This document shows, piece after piece, positions 23,096-34,896 of a DNA stretch of 64,000 bases. Position 1 is the stretch's first letter. The number at the start of each line of letters is the position of its first letter. The position numbers were made by a program, and so were the translations under genes. The DNA comes from Holacanthus passer (Eukaryota > Chordata > Actinopteri > Pomacanthidae): positions 186,001 to 250,000 of the forward strand of contig JAFREQ010000150.1 in assembly GCA_025331565.1 (NCBI GenBank). Direction: 5' to 3'. The notes under the pieces were generated by a model, which was given only the letters and a program-made list of their open reading frames with translations, was not told the origin of the DNA and did not search any database.

Positions 23096-25224
23096 ACCGC
23101 CCGATCTCCTGTTGTCATTGTCTGAGTGGGTGTGTGGTTGACATTCACATGACCGCCACACAGCCAGACCCCAACTGTTACTGCCGCTACCCACAGTGCA
23201 CCACTCCAACCCGCCTGTTGACATTCCTCCAGCCCGACAGCCTCATGCAATTGACCAGTTTGTCAGAGGGGACAAAGTCACACCCACATGCTGATTAACG
23301 GGAGCACACACCGATGCAACGCCGACCTCATCTTTTTTCTAACACCCATCGATGACAAACTGGACCACGCTCACTTATCACTTAAACAAACATCACGTGG
23401 AAAAATCGGCTTGGGAAGAGTCAATTAAACATGTTTTCCTCTGACACTTAATCGAGCAAATGGCTCCAGTGGAAATGTTGCGAATGAGTAAGCACACTTA
23501 GTCAACTCTGAATAAATATAAGCTGAAACTCGTATACCATCCAGGACCAACCCCGAATTCACACCCGAAGCAACACATCAGCTGCAGCGCTAAAGATGCG
23601 TCCGTCCATCCAATGAAGAGCGGCAATCGCAAATGTCAGCGTGGCCGACGTCGTCCTCGCGACCAGCTGTCCTTTCAGCAGCACAGAGATGTTGAAGGAA
23701 CAGTGGTTGGACTAATGACTAATACAAGAAAAACAACCAGGCCGCTCAGTGCGTGAAGAACGGACAAATGAGAAGCAAGAAGTTGGAAATGGACATTTTG
23801 CAGTTTTGTCTCTGTGCTACTGAACCATTAGATTAAAAACTGAGCACAGGTTAAATGGCTGACTTTAAAGTTTTCCCTGGATCTGCAACTTCAAGGTCGT
23901 CACACTGGCTCAACAGTGCAGAATTAGTGGCTTCTTTTATACATAATCCTCCAGTTTAAGAACAATGCAGGACAGTGATCTTAAATATGCAGATGGGATG
24001 AAACAGTACCTTGACCTCAAATTATAATGAATTTCATTTGCTAGACTGAAGGAAGGCAAAAGCCCCTGAAACCAGCAGGAAGTGAGCGTTGCTGGGTGTC
24101 GGGGAAGTGTCGGGGCAGCGGTTGCACGCAAGAAGCGAGGGCATACAACTACGGCAAGCCCAGAGGGGAAAACGTGTCAGTCAGCCGCCCTCCGCACTGC
24201 TGAAAGCAAACACTGTCACACAGTTTGTAACACGATTAAAAGACAGAATGCACTCAGTTAGTTTGGTATAAAAGCACAGAAGGCAAGAGAAGATGAGAAG
24301 AAAACATGCCGGTTAATCAGGACTGAACTCGAAGAAGAATCAGTACAACAGAGATTGGACGTACTTGCAATTAGTTTCTTGTTACCATTATCTCGAGATA
24401 ACAAGATACTCAACCTGTTAATATGAGAAAACAAAAGTGTTTCCTCTTATTACTTACTGTTTTTATAAGAAGTCAGGACTGTTGCACCAGCATGTACAGA
24501 CGGCATCTTGACGACAGCTGCAACAGATTTAAGCTGAAAATGTCAAGATCAAGGAGTCTCCATTATTGATCAGCACATCAGACTGTACTTCAATCGAGGT
24601 CTAATGCGGGAAGGTCAGACAAATGTCTTTCTGTTCGAGATGACATTTAGATCAGCCTTTGTCATTTAAGGAGAAGACGAGGCCGACACCTTCACAGGAA
24701 AGTGCACTTCACCAATCAGCAGATCAGGACTTATTTCTGAGTTCTCCTTAATTATTCCGTGACTTCGAGGAAATAGAAGTTGTTTCATAATGATAAATTT
24801 CTCATTGTCTCGGGAAATCTGCCTTTTGTTTGCTTCAAGATAACAAAGTACATTAAAGTATTCTTGTGAGAAAACGCGCTTTGTTGATTTGTTTGTTCAC
24901 TTTTTGTCCAGTAAAGTCTCGGTTTGACAGCCAGAGGTGCATCGCTTCAATAAAACGACTGAATGAACTTTCTTTTTATCTCACAGTGAAGCACAGAGTC
25001 AACCAGCAAACTATGTCATTGTCTTTATTCTACAAATCTGTAGCAGAATATTAAATTAAAGCTGAATAAAATCTGCTACTTAAACTAAGAGCTTGATAGG
25101 AAGCTTTCTGACTCTCTTCCTTTGAGGTGCAAAAAGGCAGTTAATTTTTTTTTTTTATTATTATTTGTGAAATCTAATAGTTTTCTAAGAGTGGAAGAGA
25201 AGACATACACGACTGCAGCTGAGT
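23096..25224. other. No gene seen; one palindrome
   Basis: Mixed sequence with short frames. TTATCTCGAGATAA at 24388-24401 is a perfect 14-bp palindrome flanked by CTTGTTA and AACAAG, so the symmetry extends imperfectly to about 28 bases. Similar TCTCGAGATAAC motifs occur in a teleost repeat I half-recognise. Confidence 0.45.
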
Positions 25225-25500
25225 TGAGCACTGAGCAATTATTCCAGAGGATCCATTTTCCACACGTCATTAATCGAGCACTGAAAACATCGCCGTGTGT
25301 GATAACTGTCCTTTATCCGAGTTGTTTAGACGTTGCAAATTGAAGCGTGTTCTTTAATGGCGCGTTGCGAGCTTCGCATCATCTTAACGGCTTCTGGGTT
25401 CTTCTTCTGCGGCGTTATGAAGCCACTGTCGATCGTGCCGGGAAATAATTATCGCGCACAGTGCGTGTGAACCGACTGCTGCGCCGTCCTTACGTAACAT
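25225..25500. promoter_or_regulatory. Candidate regulatory block
   Basis: A repeat-free block with more CpG than its surroundings. It includes CACGTCATTAATCGAGC near 25263, TTCTTTAATGGCGCG near 25350 and GGAAATAATTATCGCGC near 25440. Mixed AT-rich cores in a CpG-retaining background are typical of conserved enhancers. Conservation not tested. Confidence 0.35.
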
Positions 25501-25724
25501 GACTCCAATACACAAGATCTCAAATACGCAAACATGTGTTCATGTATCTGCTGCACAGGATCATCATTTGTCCCTGCCAACGAATCTGCACATCAAGTTT
25601 GTCCTCCACTCCACCTCCTCCATAAAAAACCCATCTCACCCCGACACCATTACCACACCACTATTGCCTATTTAGCTCTGCCTCGTGATCATAGGATCAG
25701 CGGCCGACAGCCGGGATTGATGGT

Positions 25725-26500
25725 GATGGAGGGACAAAAAGAAACACTGAGAGAAGATGGAAGGAGGAGGGAGGAGGGCGGAGGCTGGTGGTGGTGAGGG
25801 GAAGGCACATGCCATTTTGGAGACCTCGGAGTACACAAAAACAGATGACTCAACAGGATAAAAAGGAGGATTTAATGCAGCCAACGCAGCCCTAATGTTG
25901 AGAAAGATGTAAAGTGGGAGGGAGGCAGGGAGGGAGAAGAAAGGGATTTTATTCTGAGCCTGTTTGGTGATGTATAAGCATTTTAGAAGAGAACAAGAGG
26001 AAGAGAAAGGAGACGAGGCTGATGAGCGAGACAGGGATTGAAAATACAGATGCAAAGACGGGACAGATGAGGAGAAGCAGTGCAGGCCTCTCGTCACGTC
26101 TCCGCCCATCCATTTCACTCTGAACCTCAGTCGTCTTCCTCCTTTCCTGTCCCTTTCTCCCATCTCCTTCTTCTCCTCTTCCCTGTTATTCGTCTCCTTC
26201 TCTCAGAGGAATATGGTCCCGGCTCATACGACCGAGGAGATTACCAGCGTGCTCACTTTGAATTCACCACCACTTTTCACTCCGCTTGGCTTTCTCCTAC
26301 TGTCGCTCTGTTTCACTTCTGTCTTTGTATTCTCTCGACAGCTTTGCTCTTCTCTGCCTTTTCTCTCTCTTTGCTCCGTTGGTGGAAAGTTCGGAGAAAT
26401 TGTCAGGAGATTAACAGCATATTTCTCTTTAAATTCACCAGTTGTCTCTCGTCTCATCTTTCCTTTCTTTTTTGTTTCCATTGACTTTACATTCTGGCTC
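25725..26500. repeat. Purine tract followed by pyrimidine tract
   Basis: Purine-rich at 25725-25800 and about 25895-26060, then pyrimidine-rich from about 26095 to 26500. This is the same organisation as at 22.5-23.1 kb. Frames of up to 163 codons here (both strands) are compositional. Confidence 0.65.
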
Positions 26501-28152
26501 AATGATTGCTAACATGTTCCTGCATACGAATGACATTACACAGTCTCGTCCTCGGTCCAATCGAGAAGCTGTTTTCACATGTAGCATCTTGGTTGTTGGA
26601 AATCAGGAAATATTGCGAGGTGAAATGCATCATTCTCTAAAACTGTCGCCAAAATTGAATCAGTGCAATCTCTCAGATGTTGTGTCTGACAGAAAAAGGA
26701 ACGAATAGATGATACAAAGAATCCGATCAATCAAATCTGCTCCTTTCAGACAGTGTTTTGCTTTAATAAAGCCTCTGAAATTTCATCTTTCTCCCTGGTT
26801 TCCTCATCTTTTCTTCACAGAACATCTTTCACTAACCTTCGTGTTTTTCTCCCTTCGTTCTTTTAATCATTTTATCTCCTAATCTGCAATCTTTTGCATC
26901 CTTTCCATGTTCTTCACCACCCACCTCATGTCTCCTGGACCAGATAAACAAACCAAGACGCTGGCGGGGACACGTGATTCAATGTTCCTTCCCATTGATC
27001 CCCTCTGACTCATCATCATGAGCTTTCTGTGACCCTTCCTTAATTGGTCCTGACAATGCACTATGGCTAATCTATGGCTGAGATCAATCTCACAGTGACA
27101 AACAAGAGTCGAGCGTGTGTGAATGCACCCAAATACCATTATCTATTTTAGTCAGTGAAATTGTGATTAGAGCAACTCCAACATATCAGGGGACAACTTC
27201 AATACTGGGGTCTACTAGTGCTGACAGTATTAGTAGTATTATTAGTCAGTATTCAAATAAAAGACTTTATTCAAATAATTGTGGTTTGACTGGCTGAATG
27301 ATACTCGAGTCGGATTCATCAAGAAAACAGATAAACATGGAGGAATTTTTCATCAACACTAAATTCAAATGGAAGAATGGTCCGAGGAAATAAAGGCCTG
27401 TCTCTAATTGTCCATGATGACTTTCTTTCCCCTCCACATAACCACACAAAGGACACTTTGACATTTGGAAAGGAGGACACAACCCTGTGATTAATTGCTG
27501 ACCTTCTCTACCACCTGAGCTTCAGTCACCCCAAGAAATCTATGTCTGTTTCAGATAGTAAAGGCCTGGTTTTCTCTGCAGTTCAGTACAGTATTTGAGT
27601 ATTTGCAGTAATATTGAGGACCTCAAAGTTACATGCAAGAGAATTAATAACTGTTAATGCACATTACTTCGTTACATAAAAATTGTAGTGTAGCTACATT
27701 TTAAAGTTTTACATATAGACCCTTCAGTGGGACAATTGTTCTTGAGTTATATTCATCATTCAAGACTTGATTTTGCAAAACAAAGTTCAGCCAGTGACTG
27801 ACTGACACATGCAATGCTGAAAATGTGCATTCACAACAGTTTCAAGCCTCAAAACTGCCATGAAACTTACAGTAGACTAAGGACAAACAGCGGAAAGTCA
27901 CTGATCTTCCAAAAACAAGCTTTAAAATGAATAATTCATTTTCATTTCATGGAAAAAAACAAAACAAAATGAATGTTGTCATAGCAGACGGCAAACTACT
28001 GTTCTGTGGTCAATACATTCATTTACTTCAGCAGATCACTTTTGTAGTATTATTACTGCTGAATATGTAACAGGACTCGCCAGCAGAATTTCATCATTTG
28101 CTTTAACTTGTTTTGAAGCTCTGAGCCTCCCACAGTCAACACATTCAGAAAT
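26501..28152. other. No gene seen; AT-rich
   Basis: AT-rich sequence with short frames and no recognisable element. Confidence 0.5.
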
Positions 28153-28386
28153 GAATAGTTCAGCATTTTGGGAAATATGCTTCACAACTTCAGTATGTTG
28201 CAGCTAAAGTTTTGATAGATTCGCTTTGAGTCTGGACAGCTGCTTCCAGTCTCTCTGCTAAACCAGACTAAGTACGACATGACTCTAGTTTTGTTAATAC
28301 AAACATGAGGCTGATATTGACCTTCTCATCTCGAATTAAAAAAAGCAAATGAGCGTCTTCCCAAAATGTTGAACGACTCCTTTGAC
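28153..28386. mobile_element. Short element with inverted termini
   Basis: The left end (AGTTCAGCATTTTGGGAAAT) and the right end (CTTCCCAAAATGTTGAACG) are imperfect inverted repeats of about 28 bases. The interior carries CTGCTTCCAGTCTCTCTGC, matching the internal landmark of a high-copy percomorph repeat. A longer, opposite-strand relative lies at 54335-54603. The inverted ends suggest a non-autonomous DNA transposon. There is no coding capacity. Confidence 0.7.
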
Positions 28387-28495
28387 AAAGTGTAAGCTTC
28401 GCTATCGAGGACAGAAGTTAACAAGTAAACAGGACTCCGTCTCTCTGGGTTAATAGAGGTAACTATGCCAATAACCTTCAAAGTCTTCAAGGGAA

Positions 28496-28497
<2 letters not shown>

Positions 28498-28540
<43 letters not shown>

Positions 28541-28542
28541 AC
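28498..28542. repeat. (CA)n microsatellite
   Basis: CA run 28498-28533 with one AA interruption and a few more units to 28542. Confidence 0.95.
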
Positions 28543-30059
28543 GTTTCATACCCTGGAGCTGTGCCATGTGGGCATTAGCCTACCCTGCATTTTCTGCTGG
28601 GACTGATCAAACATGGTGGAGAGCCGACTCTGAATTTCTCCAAAAACTGATTTAGTTTAATAACTCTCATAAATGCAATTAATTAATCTCTGCAAGAAGC
28701 CGCTGGATGTGATTTTGCCTGAAATTAATGGCATCAAGGTTACCTTTGTGCATGTTCACTGTAAAGCATTTTGGAGAGCAGCTTCCATCAAAGGAGACAC
28801 ACACACAGAGAGACACACACACATGGAATAAATAAAAAAAGTGAAGCCACAAGACATGGATTAATGAAGAATGCACCAAATGGGGAACATTAACATAAGT
28901 GGGAAACGATAAAATAAAATGGATTTGTGCAAATAACCATTAAGCCACTTTATATCTGTGCACAGCGTTTTGTTTTGTGTCTCTACACTAATTAAGCTAA
29001 AATATGTGGATAGATGACTTTCATTTTTGTTATTAGTCTCCCGTTTTTTTTTTTTTCTCATTTTTCTCACCATGATGCGGTCGCTGGCCAATTAGGGCGG
29101 CTGCCTGGGGTGAGAGTTGGCATAGAAACCCCACGCACCAGGCCAAGGCGTCAGCGGGGGGCAGGATATGGTGGGCGAACAGAATATAAATACCACAGCG
29201 CACGAAAACAACAACAACAAAAACATAAACCCGGAGACGAAAAAGCATATGGCAGCCGTGCAGCGCCGGGTGGGTGGGACACGCAGGAGCTCACGACAAG
29301 ACCCCTCCTTCACCCCTGAACAACACACACACACCCTCTGAACCATATTTGTTTCTCAAGCAAAAGAGATGAAAGAGATTAATCAATATTATTATGGGAT
29401 TCACAACATGATTTATTAGTTTATCAGTCAGCTCCAGACATTGGCTGGTTTGTCCTGGTCTGCCAACAACCAGCCAACACTGCAGTTCCTTTGTTGCTGA
29501 TAGTCAATAAAAGTAATAGATTACTTGTCATTTTAAGATCCCAGTTGCTCCAGAGCTCCCACTAGTGAAGTTCTCTCTGATTCTGCATGTAGATGTGAAG
29601 CAGCTTTGATTTTTAAAAAAACATTTTTTTCCTTAACTGATTTTCAGATCCCTAAAAAGCTGCTGCTTAATTAAGAGATAGTTCACCTTTCAAGTATGTG
29701 CTCAATATAACACTGAGGTTTTAAATAACTCTCTGGGTCGGAGGAATGTGCAGATGGAAAAGAACGTGCAGGTCAGCAAGGCTTCAATGAATGAACGCAG
29801 ATTAAACAAAGGAAAGGCCATTTGGTAAAAACTACCTTTTAAACATTTTGTCCTTGATTCGTATAAAAGATGTGAATGGATTTTGTGAATGTGTGGAAAT
29901 GTTTTGTACGGTCTCTTGATTTCTGAAATATGACAGAAATATTACTGCTTAATCCTGAGCCCATCTCCTAAATCTTGGCGAAGCACTTTCTGCTAAATCC
30001 ATTTTGGTTGCTTGTAGTGTTTGTTTTCCAGAAGAGGTAACGACCTGAAGAGAGGAACC
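28543..30059. other. No gene seen; short GC-rich block
   Basis: Mostly AT-rich, with minor CA units at 28797-28823 and a T run at 29045-29057. Positions 29065-29190 are GC-richer and repeat-free (GGCCAATTAGGGCGGC near 29087) and might be regulatory. Confidence 0.4.
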
Positions 30060-30340
30060 AAAACAGAACAAGTGCGATACTAATTTTCTGAGTGGGGCCG
30101 TCGTGTGTTGAACGAGCACTTTGGTCCCAGCTGCACCTGTTTGTGTTTCGGGTGTTCAGAGCGAGGCCCTCCCGCTGGCGTGTGGACGGCGGGGCGGCGG
30201 GGCGATCAGAGGCCTGCTGGGTGTTCAGGAGGGCTTTTGTGACAGATTTTAATGATGTGGCAACAAACGTAAGGACAGACATCAGTTCTCCAAACAACAG
30301 CCAAGAGAACAGCACCGTCTCTGTGGGGGAGCAGGAGACT
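30060..30340. other. GC-rich repeat-free block, possible regulatory or exonic sequence
   Basis: CpG-bearing sequence (GGACGGCGGGGCGGCGG near 30183) followed by AGATTTTAATGATGTGG. A short frame reads into a GTAAGG donor-like site near 30269, but the preceding acceptor is weak. I see no domain. Regulatory sequence is the likelier reading. Confidence 0.25.
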
Positions 30341-31859
30341 CGCTGAGCCCGAAGCCTTTTCATATCTCTTCTCATATCTGTGCTGTCAAAGAGCCAGTCT
30401 GTAATTCCATTTTAAGGTTTTTAGCTCCCGCTCTCAAAGAGGCGTCGGCCTGGGGGGTAGAAGGAGACAGCGCCCTCATGTGAGGAGGTCCCACAAAGAA
30501 ACCAGAATAAACAGGCGTGGATGCAAAAATGGGGCCACGGAGAACGCCTGAACACGAAAAGCCATTAATACGGGCAGAAGACTCACCTGATATCTGACTG
30601 ACTAAAAAAAAGCTTGTCAGCTGAGACACGGTGAGCCTGCAAAGTGGTTCGAGTTTCAGGAAAATATGTGAATTTATTTTAGCTTCTGCTGTTTTTTTTT
30701 TTTTTTTTTTGGTTGAATAATCCTGGATTAAAGGATCATCAAAATGAAAAACCGAGGCAGCAAATGAAAACTGATCATTTACCTCGAACGTTTTGCAGCT
30801 ACAAATACTTTGCTCCAGTTAAAATTTCAGCCTCCTCTCCAGCTCCTGATACTCGGTCTGCATTTTATTCACCGTTAAGTTGTTCTGAGGCCAGAGGTTG
30901 CAGCAACGCAACAACAGGATGACGAGCAGGCGATGACATCCAGTATGATCAATATCAATTATTTCAAGACAAATTATTACAGACTTGCTTTGATTTGTCT
31001 TTTTGTGTGCTAATTTAAAATAATCAGGCCATAAATACACACAGCCGGCAGCTGCCTAGTTTAACACTGGAAGCAGCTCTTTCTCATTGCGTGTGTGTGA
31101 CGTCTGAATCATCCACCGTTCTTTTGTTGAATGCATTCGTGCCCATGTCCCTGCCTGCCTTGCCTATTGTGTGAGGCAGAATAACCCGGCGCTCTGGGTT
31201 GAAAATACAATACCTATTATTTCCAGGTGCTTTCTGCTGCTCATGTACGTACATGGACTGTGAATGCACACACCGCTACCTGCACTCACCCCGGGCGGCG
31301 TTTTCACAGAGTTGTTTTGATGAATTTGCGACGCTTCGTTTGCATAATACTGATTTGAAAGGCTGATTGTTTGCTGATTGGCCAGAGCGCCCTTCCGCCT
31401 GTTTAATCATTCATCTGGATGACCTGCGCTTAATGGGGTTGGCCCACCCAATGATACGCTCCGCTTCTCGTAACGGCAGCCCGTTATCCAATCAGCTGGT
31501 TGTGAGCCGGTTTCGCTAACTGGTGACATGTGGTGGATGTGTTTCGATCATTTAAGCTCAACATGAGAGAGCTGCTAAAGAGTGCTACATTCATGCATAT
31601 CTCAGACACACATTTTGCATGATTGAAACCAGCAGTTCAGTCACTACCAGCTGCATTTACCTCTCTTTAATTGTTTACTGCAGGTAATATCTAGAATTAA
31701 ATAGACTTTCTACAGACGGTTATTTGAGCTGTGCAATATAACTCCCAGTGTGTGACTTTTTCACCAGGCAGCTAATAAGACATAATGCCTTCGTTTCTTC
31801 AGTGTAATGCTTTCACACGACTTTAAGAAAGTGTTTCAGTCAGTACGTCTGCGTCAATA
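30341..31859. other. No gene seen; T19 run and a palindrome
   Basis: A T19 homopolymer lies at 30692-30710, and CATGTACGTACATG at 31242-31255 is a perfect 14-bp palindrome. From 31300 to 31560 the sequence is repeat-free with two CCAAT-type motifs (GATTGGCCAG near 31376, ATCCAATCAG near 31486). No supported gene. Confidence 0.45.
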
Positions 31860-32560
31860 ACAATTATTTAAAAGCCATCACACCCCAGAGGGAGCTGTTC
31901 GCTGTGATTATGGGGAGGCTTCATCGCCGCCACAAGATTTTTAGCCATAATTGCGATGAATGATGCCCTGGTGGGGTTGACTGTTAGCAGACTGCTTGTT
32001 TAGCCCCATATTCTCGAGCCTTAAAATTAATTCCTCCATCTTGAATTAGCCACTGCTGCGATCCTTTGACCCACAACACTCAACATTTTTTACATGTAAT
32101 ATTAGATCCAATTAGATGCTCTTTGTGAAGGGCAGCCAAGTCTGACGCTTCTCTATAATAAAAACCAAGGCCCAGTTTATTGCCTTGTAACGTCAACTCG
32201 AGTTTCTTTCTGCGGCTGCACCCCATTATACGTTGGATTCCAGTAGTTGCCCATGGAGAGAAGTTTAATTTAGCTCACTTGGCATACAACACCGGAAAGA
32301 TTCAATTTCCCCCTCAAGCTTTTTTAATAAATATATATTGATGCATTATACTCAGATAGCGCCTTTAATATCACCCTGGACACCTTCTCCAATTTTATAG
32401 GAGAGTCAGTAAACTGGATTTGGGCTGAGTTTGGGGGATTGACAGAAAAGTTTTGCGGGGGGTGAAATTGGAGCGGCGCTATCATAAATTGCTTTAATCC
32501 ACTGGTCCTCTTAGGACGGCCACAAACGGACAGATAATAGTTCACAGTGGATTCGCTGAC
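31860..32560. promoter_or_regulatory. Strong candidate conserved noncoding element / enhancer
   Basis: About 700 bases with no microsatellite or recognised transposon and an unusual density of homeodomain-type cores: CCATAATTGC (31945), AAAATTAATTCC (32023), GAATTAGCC (32043), CCAATTAGATG (32108), CATTATACG (32224) and TTTAATTTAGC (32263). It also has a TCF/LEF-like CCTTTGA (32063). Frames are short and interrupted. Long, mixed-composition, repeat-free blocks of this kind are typical of vertebrate developmental enhancers. The claim rests on texture, not alignment. Confidence 0.45.
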
Positions 32561-34140
32561 ATGTATTTGGAACAGAGAGCACAGCCTGCAGGTATTTTAG
32601 GAACAGACCTGAGAGAAGTGTTGCTTGCTATAAACAGTATGTATGGTTTCCTGTTGATTCACACAAGACTTACCAGTGAAGGTGTCCCATTAATCCTACT
32701 GTTAAATTCTGCTGGGAGTTAATTACACTTAGTTCCTGGATTAATTTGATTTGTCTTGGTCATGTTGGAGCAAATGAGCCACATGTGGTCTTACCTTGTT
32801 TTTGTGTATTATTTTTGTTTCAAAGTCATCCTGAAAATTGTTAGCGGTGTAGCGTGAGGTGACACACCCGCTGAGTCCATGTTAATAACAACAGTAATTC
32901 GCTGTAACGAGAGCTGCTTGCTGAGAGCTGCATTTTAAACAGATTCCATTCAGGCGCTTTTTGTCCAGGAAATGGTCATTTATTGCAAATGCAGTTAGGT
33001 TTGACGTCTCCTTAACAAACACACGTGAACATTTGACCTCATTAACGTCAACAATATCAAGATTTTCAACACATAAAAAAAGAGTTTGGGTTGATGGAGG
33101 AACCAGGAGCAAACACCAGCATCCGTCTGTAAACCTGTCTGAATACATTTCATGCTACGAGTCAGACAATCAGCTGATGCATGAGCCACTAATGAGGAAG
33201 CATAAATGAAACAGGTGAAAGCTAATCAACCGATAAGGAAGATAAGTTTTGTACTTTCTAAAAGTTGGAGGAATGACAGAGACACAATCAGAAAGCAGCA
33301 GAGGTCAAGTTATCCTGAAGCGACAAGCTGCAAAAATAAATCCATGAATCCTACATTTTCCATACCAGCATCTTTAAATAGACCCTTTTGCCTCCTAAAT
33401 GCACTTCAGTCTCCACACTTTCAGTTTGTGACGCAGCCTTTCTGTTAAAATATTTAAGTCTCCAGTCGAGATCACCACGATGACGTCACCGCACGACACC
33501 ATCAGAGTTATTTTTAAGACTTAACTTGATTTTATTTTAGACTTCCGGAGCCACTGAAGACATTATTACACAACTGTTTTCACAGGCTGAGTAATGCTCC
33601 TGATGGTAGACTGAACTTTATAACTTTATAATGAGATGGTAAAATATATTCAGCACATTTAGTAACAGAGCTGTATGATCTTCAGTTATTATAAGAAAAT
33701 GTTGCATGATTAATGTAATTTTTTATTGACTAAAACATTCGTAGCTTTAATTTACTAAAAATGCCGCACTTCTTCTACAGCAGCAATGTAAAAGCTAAAT
33801 AAGACTAAAATTAAAACCATACAGTTCATTTCAGACTGTCATTAATTAGTTGTCTTAATTAAATCGGTTGGATCTGCTTCTAAAAAGTGATTTTTATCAT
33901 GTATTTAGGAACAAGCTGCAGGCTCTGACTGGTAAAACTGTTATTTTCCGTTTCAGTTTGACGGCCGCTCGTGCACGTCAGTGTAATGTATTTGTATTAT
34001 TGATGTTTCATTGCAGTGCATTATGGCCCCTGAGCTGTGTGACAATGCCTTGCATGGCGTTGCATCATGCCGCTGCCCTCCTGCTCTGCAGAGCCCCGGC
34101 GTCTTTGAAGACGGGCTGGGTAAACACTGATGTCACCCAC
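32561..34140. other. No gene seen; AT-rich
   Basis: AT-rich sequence. Several short donor/acceptor-like pairs occur on the minus strand (for example around 32670 and 32785), but the implied exons are under 40 bases and are expected by chance. A 243-codon frame starting at 33868 runs through the TG tract at 34141 and is not credible as a gene. Confidence 0.45.
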
Positions 34141-34785
34141 TGTGTGTGTGTGTGTGTGTGTGTGTGGACTCCGGCTTCACACCGGTGCAAACACAAGTTA
34201 GTCCAAGTGACAGTTAATCGCTGGATCTCGAGACTTTTGTGCCGCACTGCATCAGGCTGCAAGAAAACGGAGGCTGGTGGAGAGAATGCAGGAGGTGAGA
34301 GATCTGCCTCTGACCGCCACGTGAATCGCACCATGAAGACGCCCAAAATAACAAAAGGTATCAGTGAACCAGCCGCTCTGTTCTTGTGTATCACTTCCTT
34401 CCTCTTCATACACACGATCTCAGGTCATCTGGTGTCATTTTTTGTCGCACGCACAAGGACACACACACACTCACACACACACACTGACATGTCAGCTCAG
34501 ATGTGCCACCTGGGGACACAGGCGATAGCGTCGAGGGAAAAGCAGCAGGTCCAAGCTGGAGCCATTTGTTATATGTGTGTATCTGTTTCTTTGTGTTAGC
34601 GTCCACAAGTGTGTGTGTGTGTGTGTGTACTCATACTCATTGTACAGTGAGTCATTGTAAAAGAAAGCATCAGCTAAATGTAAATGTGATATACTGTATG
34701 TAAATGTGTCCATATGAATGTGTGCAGTGTACAGTTCACGCTGGGCCCCGGGGAAAAGTGTCAGCACATGTCCTGCTGAGTAGCC

Positions 34786-34829
<44 letters not shown>

Positions 34830-34860
34830 TGTGATTGTCAAGTGTGTGTGTGTGTGTGCA
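34141..34860. repeat. Microsatellite cluster (TG and CA)
   Basis: TG tracts at 34141-34166, 34610-34628, 34789-34827 and 34842-34859, and an interrupted CA tract at 34460-34484. Opposite-polarity tracts within 0.7 kb could pair if transcribed. All long Val/Cys or His/Thr frames here come from the dinucleotides. Confidence 0.9.
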
Positions 34861-34861
34861 G

Positions 34862-34896
34862 GGGCAGAGCATATGCTGACTCCATTATATACGCTG
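34862..34896 (+). other. Possible 35-nt microexon after a TG-rich acceptor (unproven)
   Basis: A TG-rich stretch ending GTGTGTGCAG is followed by 35 bases and then a near-perfect donor, ACGCTG|GTAAGTGG. Two of the three phases are open (for example GRAYADSIIYA). No neighbouring exon is identifiable, so chance is a real alternative. Confidence 0.12.

Noticed and set aside
25672..26163. 163-codon minus-strand frame
   Set aside because: It lies opposite a purine tract. The Ser/Leu/Phe/Pro composition is what a pyrimidine-rich strand gives.
28498..28542. CRISPR-like or spaced repeats
   Set aside because: The only regularly repeated units in the window are simple di- or mononucleotides. There are no repeat-spacer arrays and the genome is eukaryotic.
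32782..32840. Minus-strand microexon candidate DDFETKIIHKNK before GTAAGA
   Set aside because: The implied exon is 36 bases with only a modest acceptor, and the next implied exon has a poor acceptor. It also sits just beside the strong regulatory-looking block.
34260..34293. Exon-like AARKRRLVERMQE segment followed by GTGAGA
   Set aside because: The acceptor is weak and lies inside a longer open stretch of chance sequence. With many GTRAG sites in the window, such 30-40-base segments are expected by chance.
33868..34599. 243-codon plus-strand frame, the longest in the window
   Set aside because: It runs through TG and CA tracts (Val/Cys and His/Thr repeats). I see no recognisable domain and no supporting splice or start signals.
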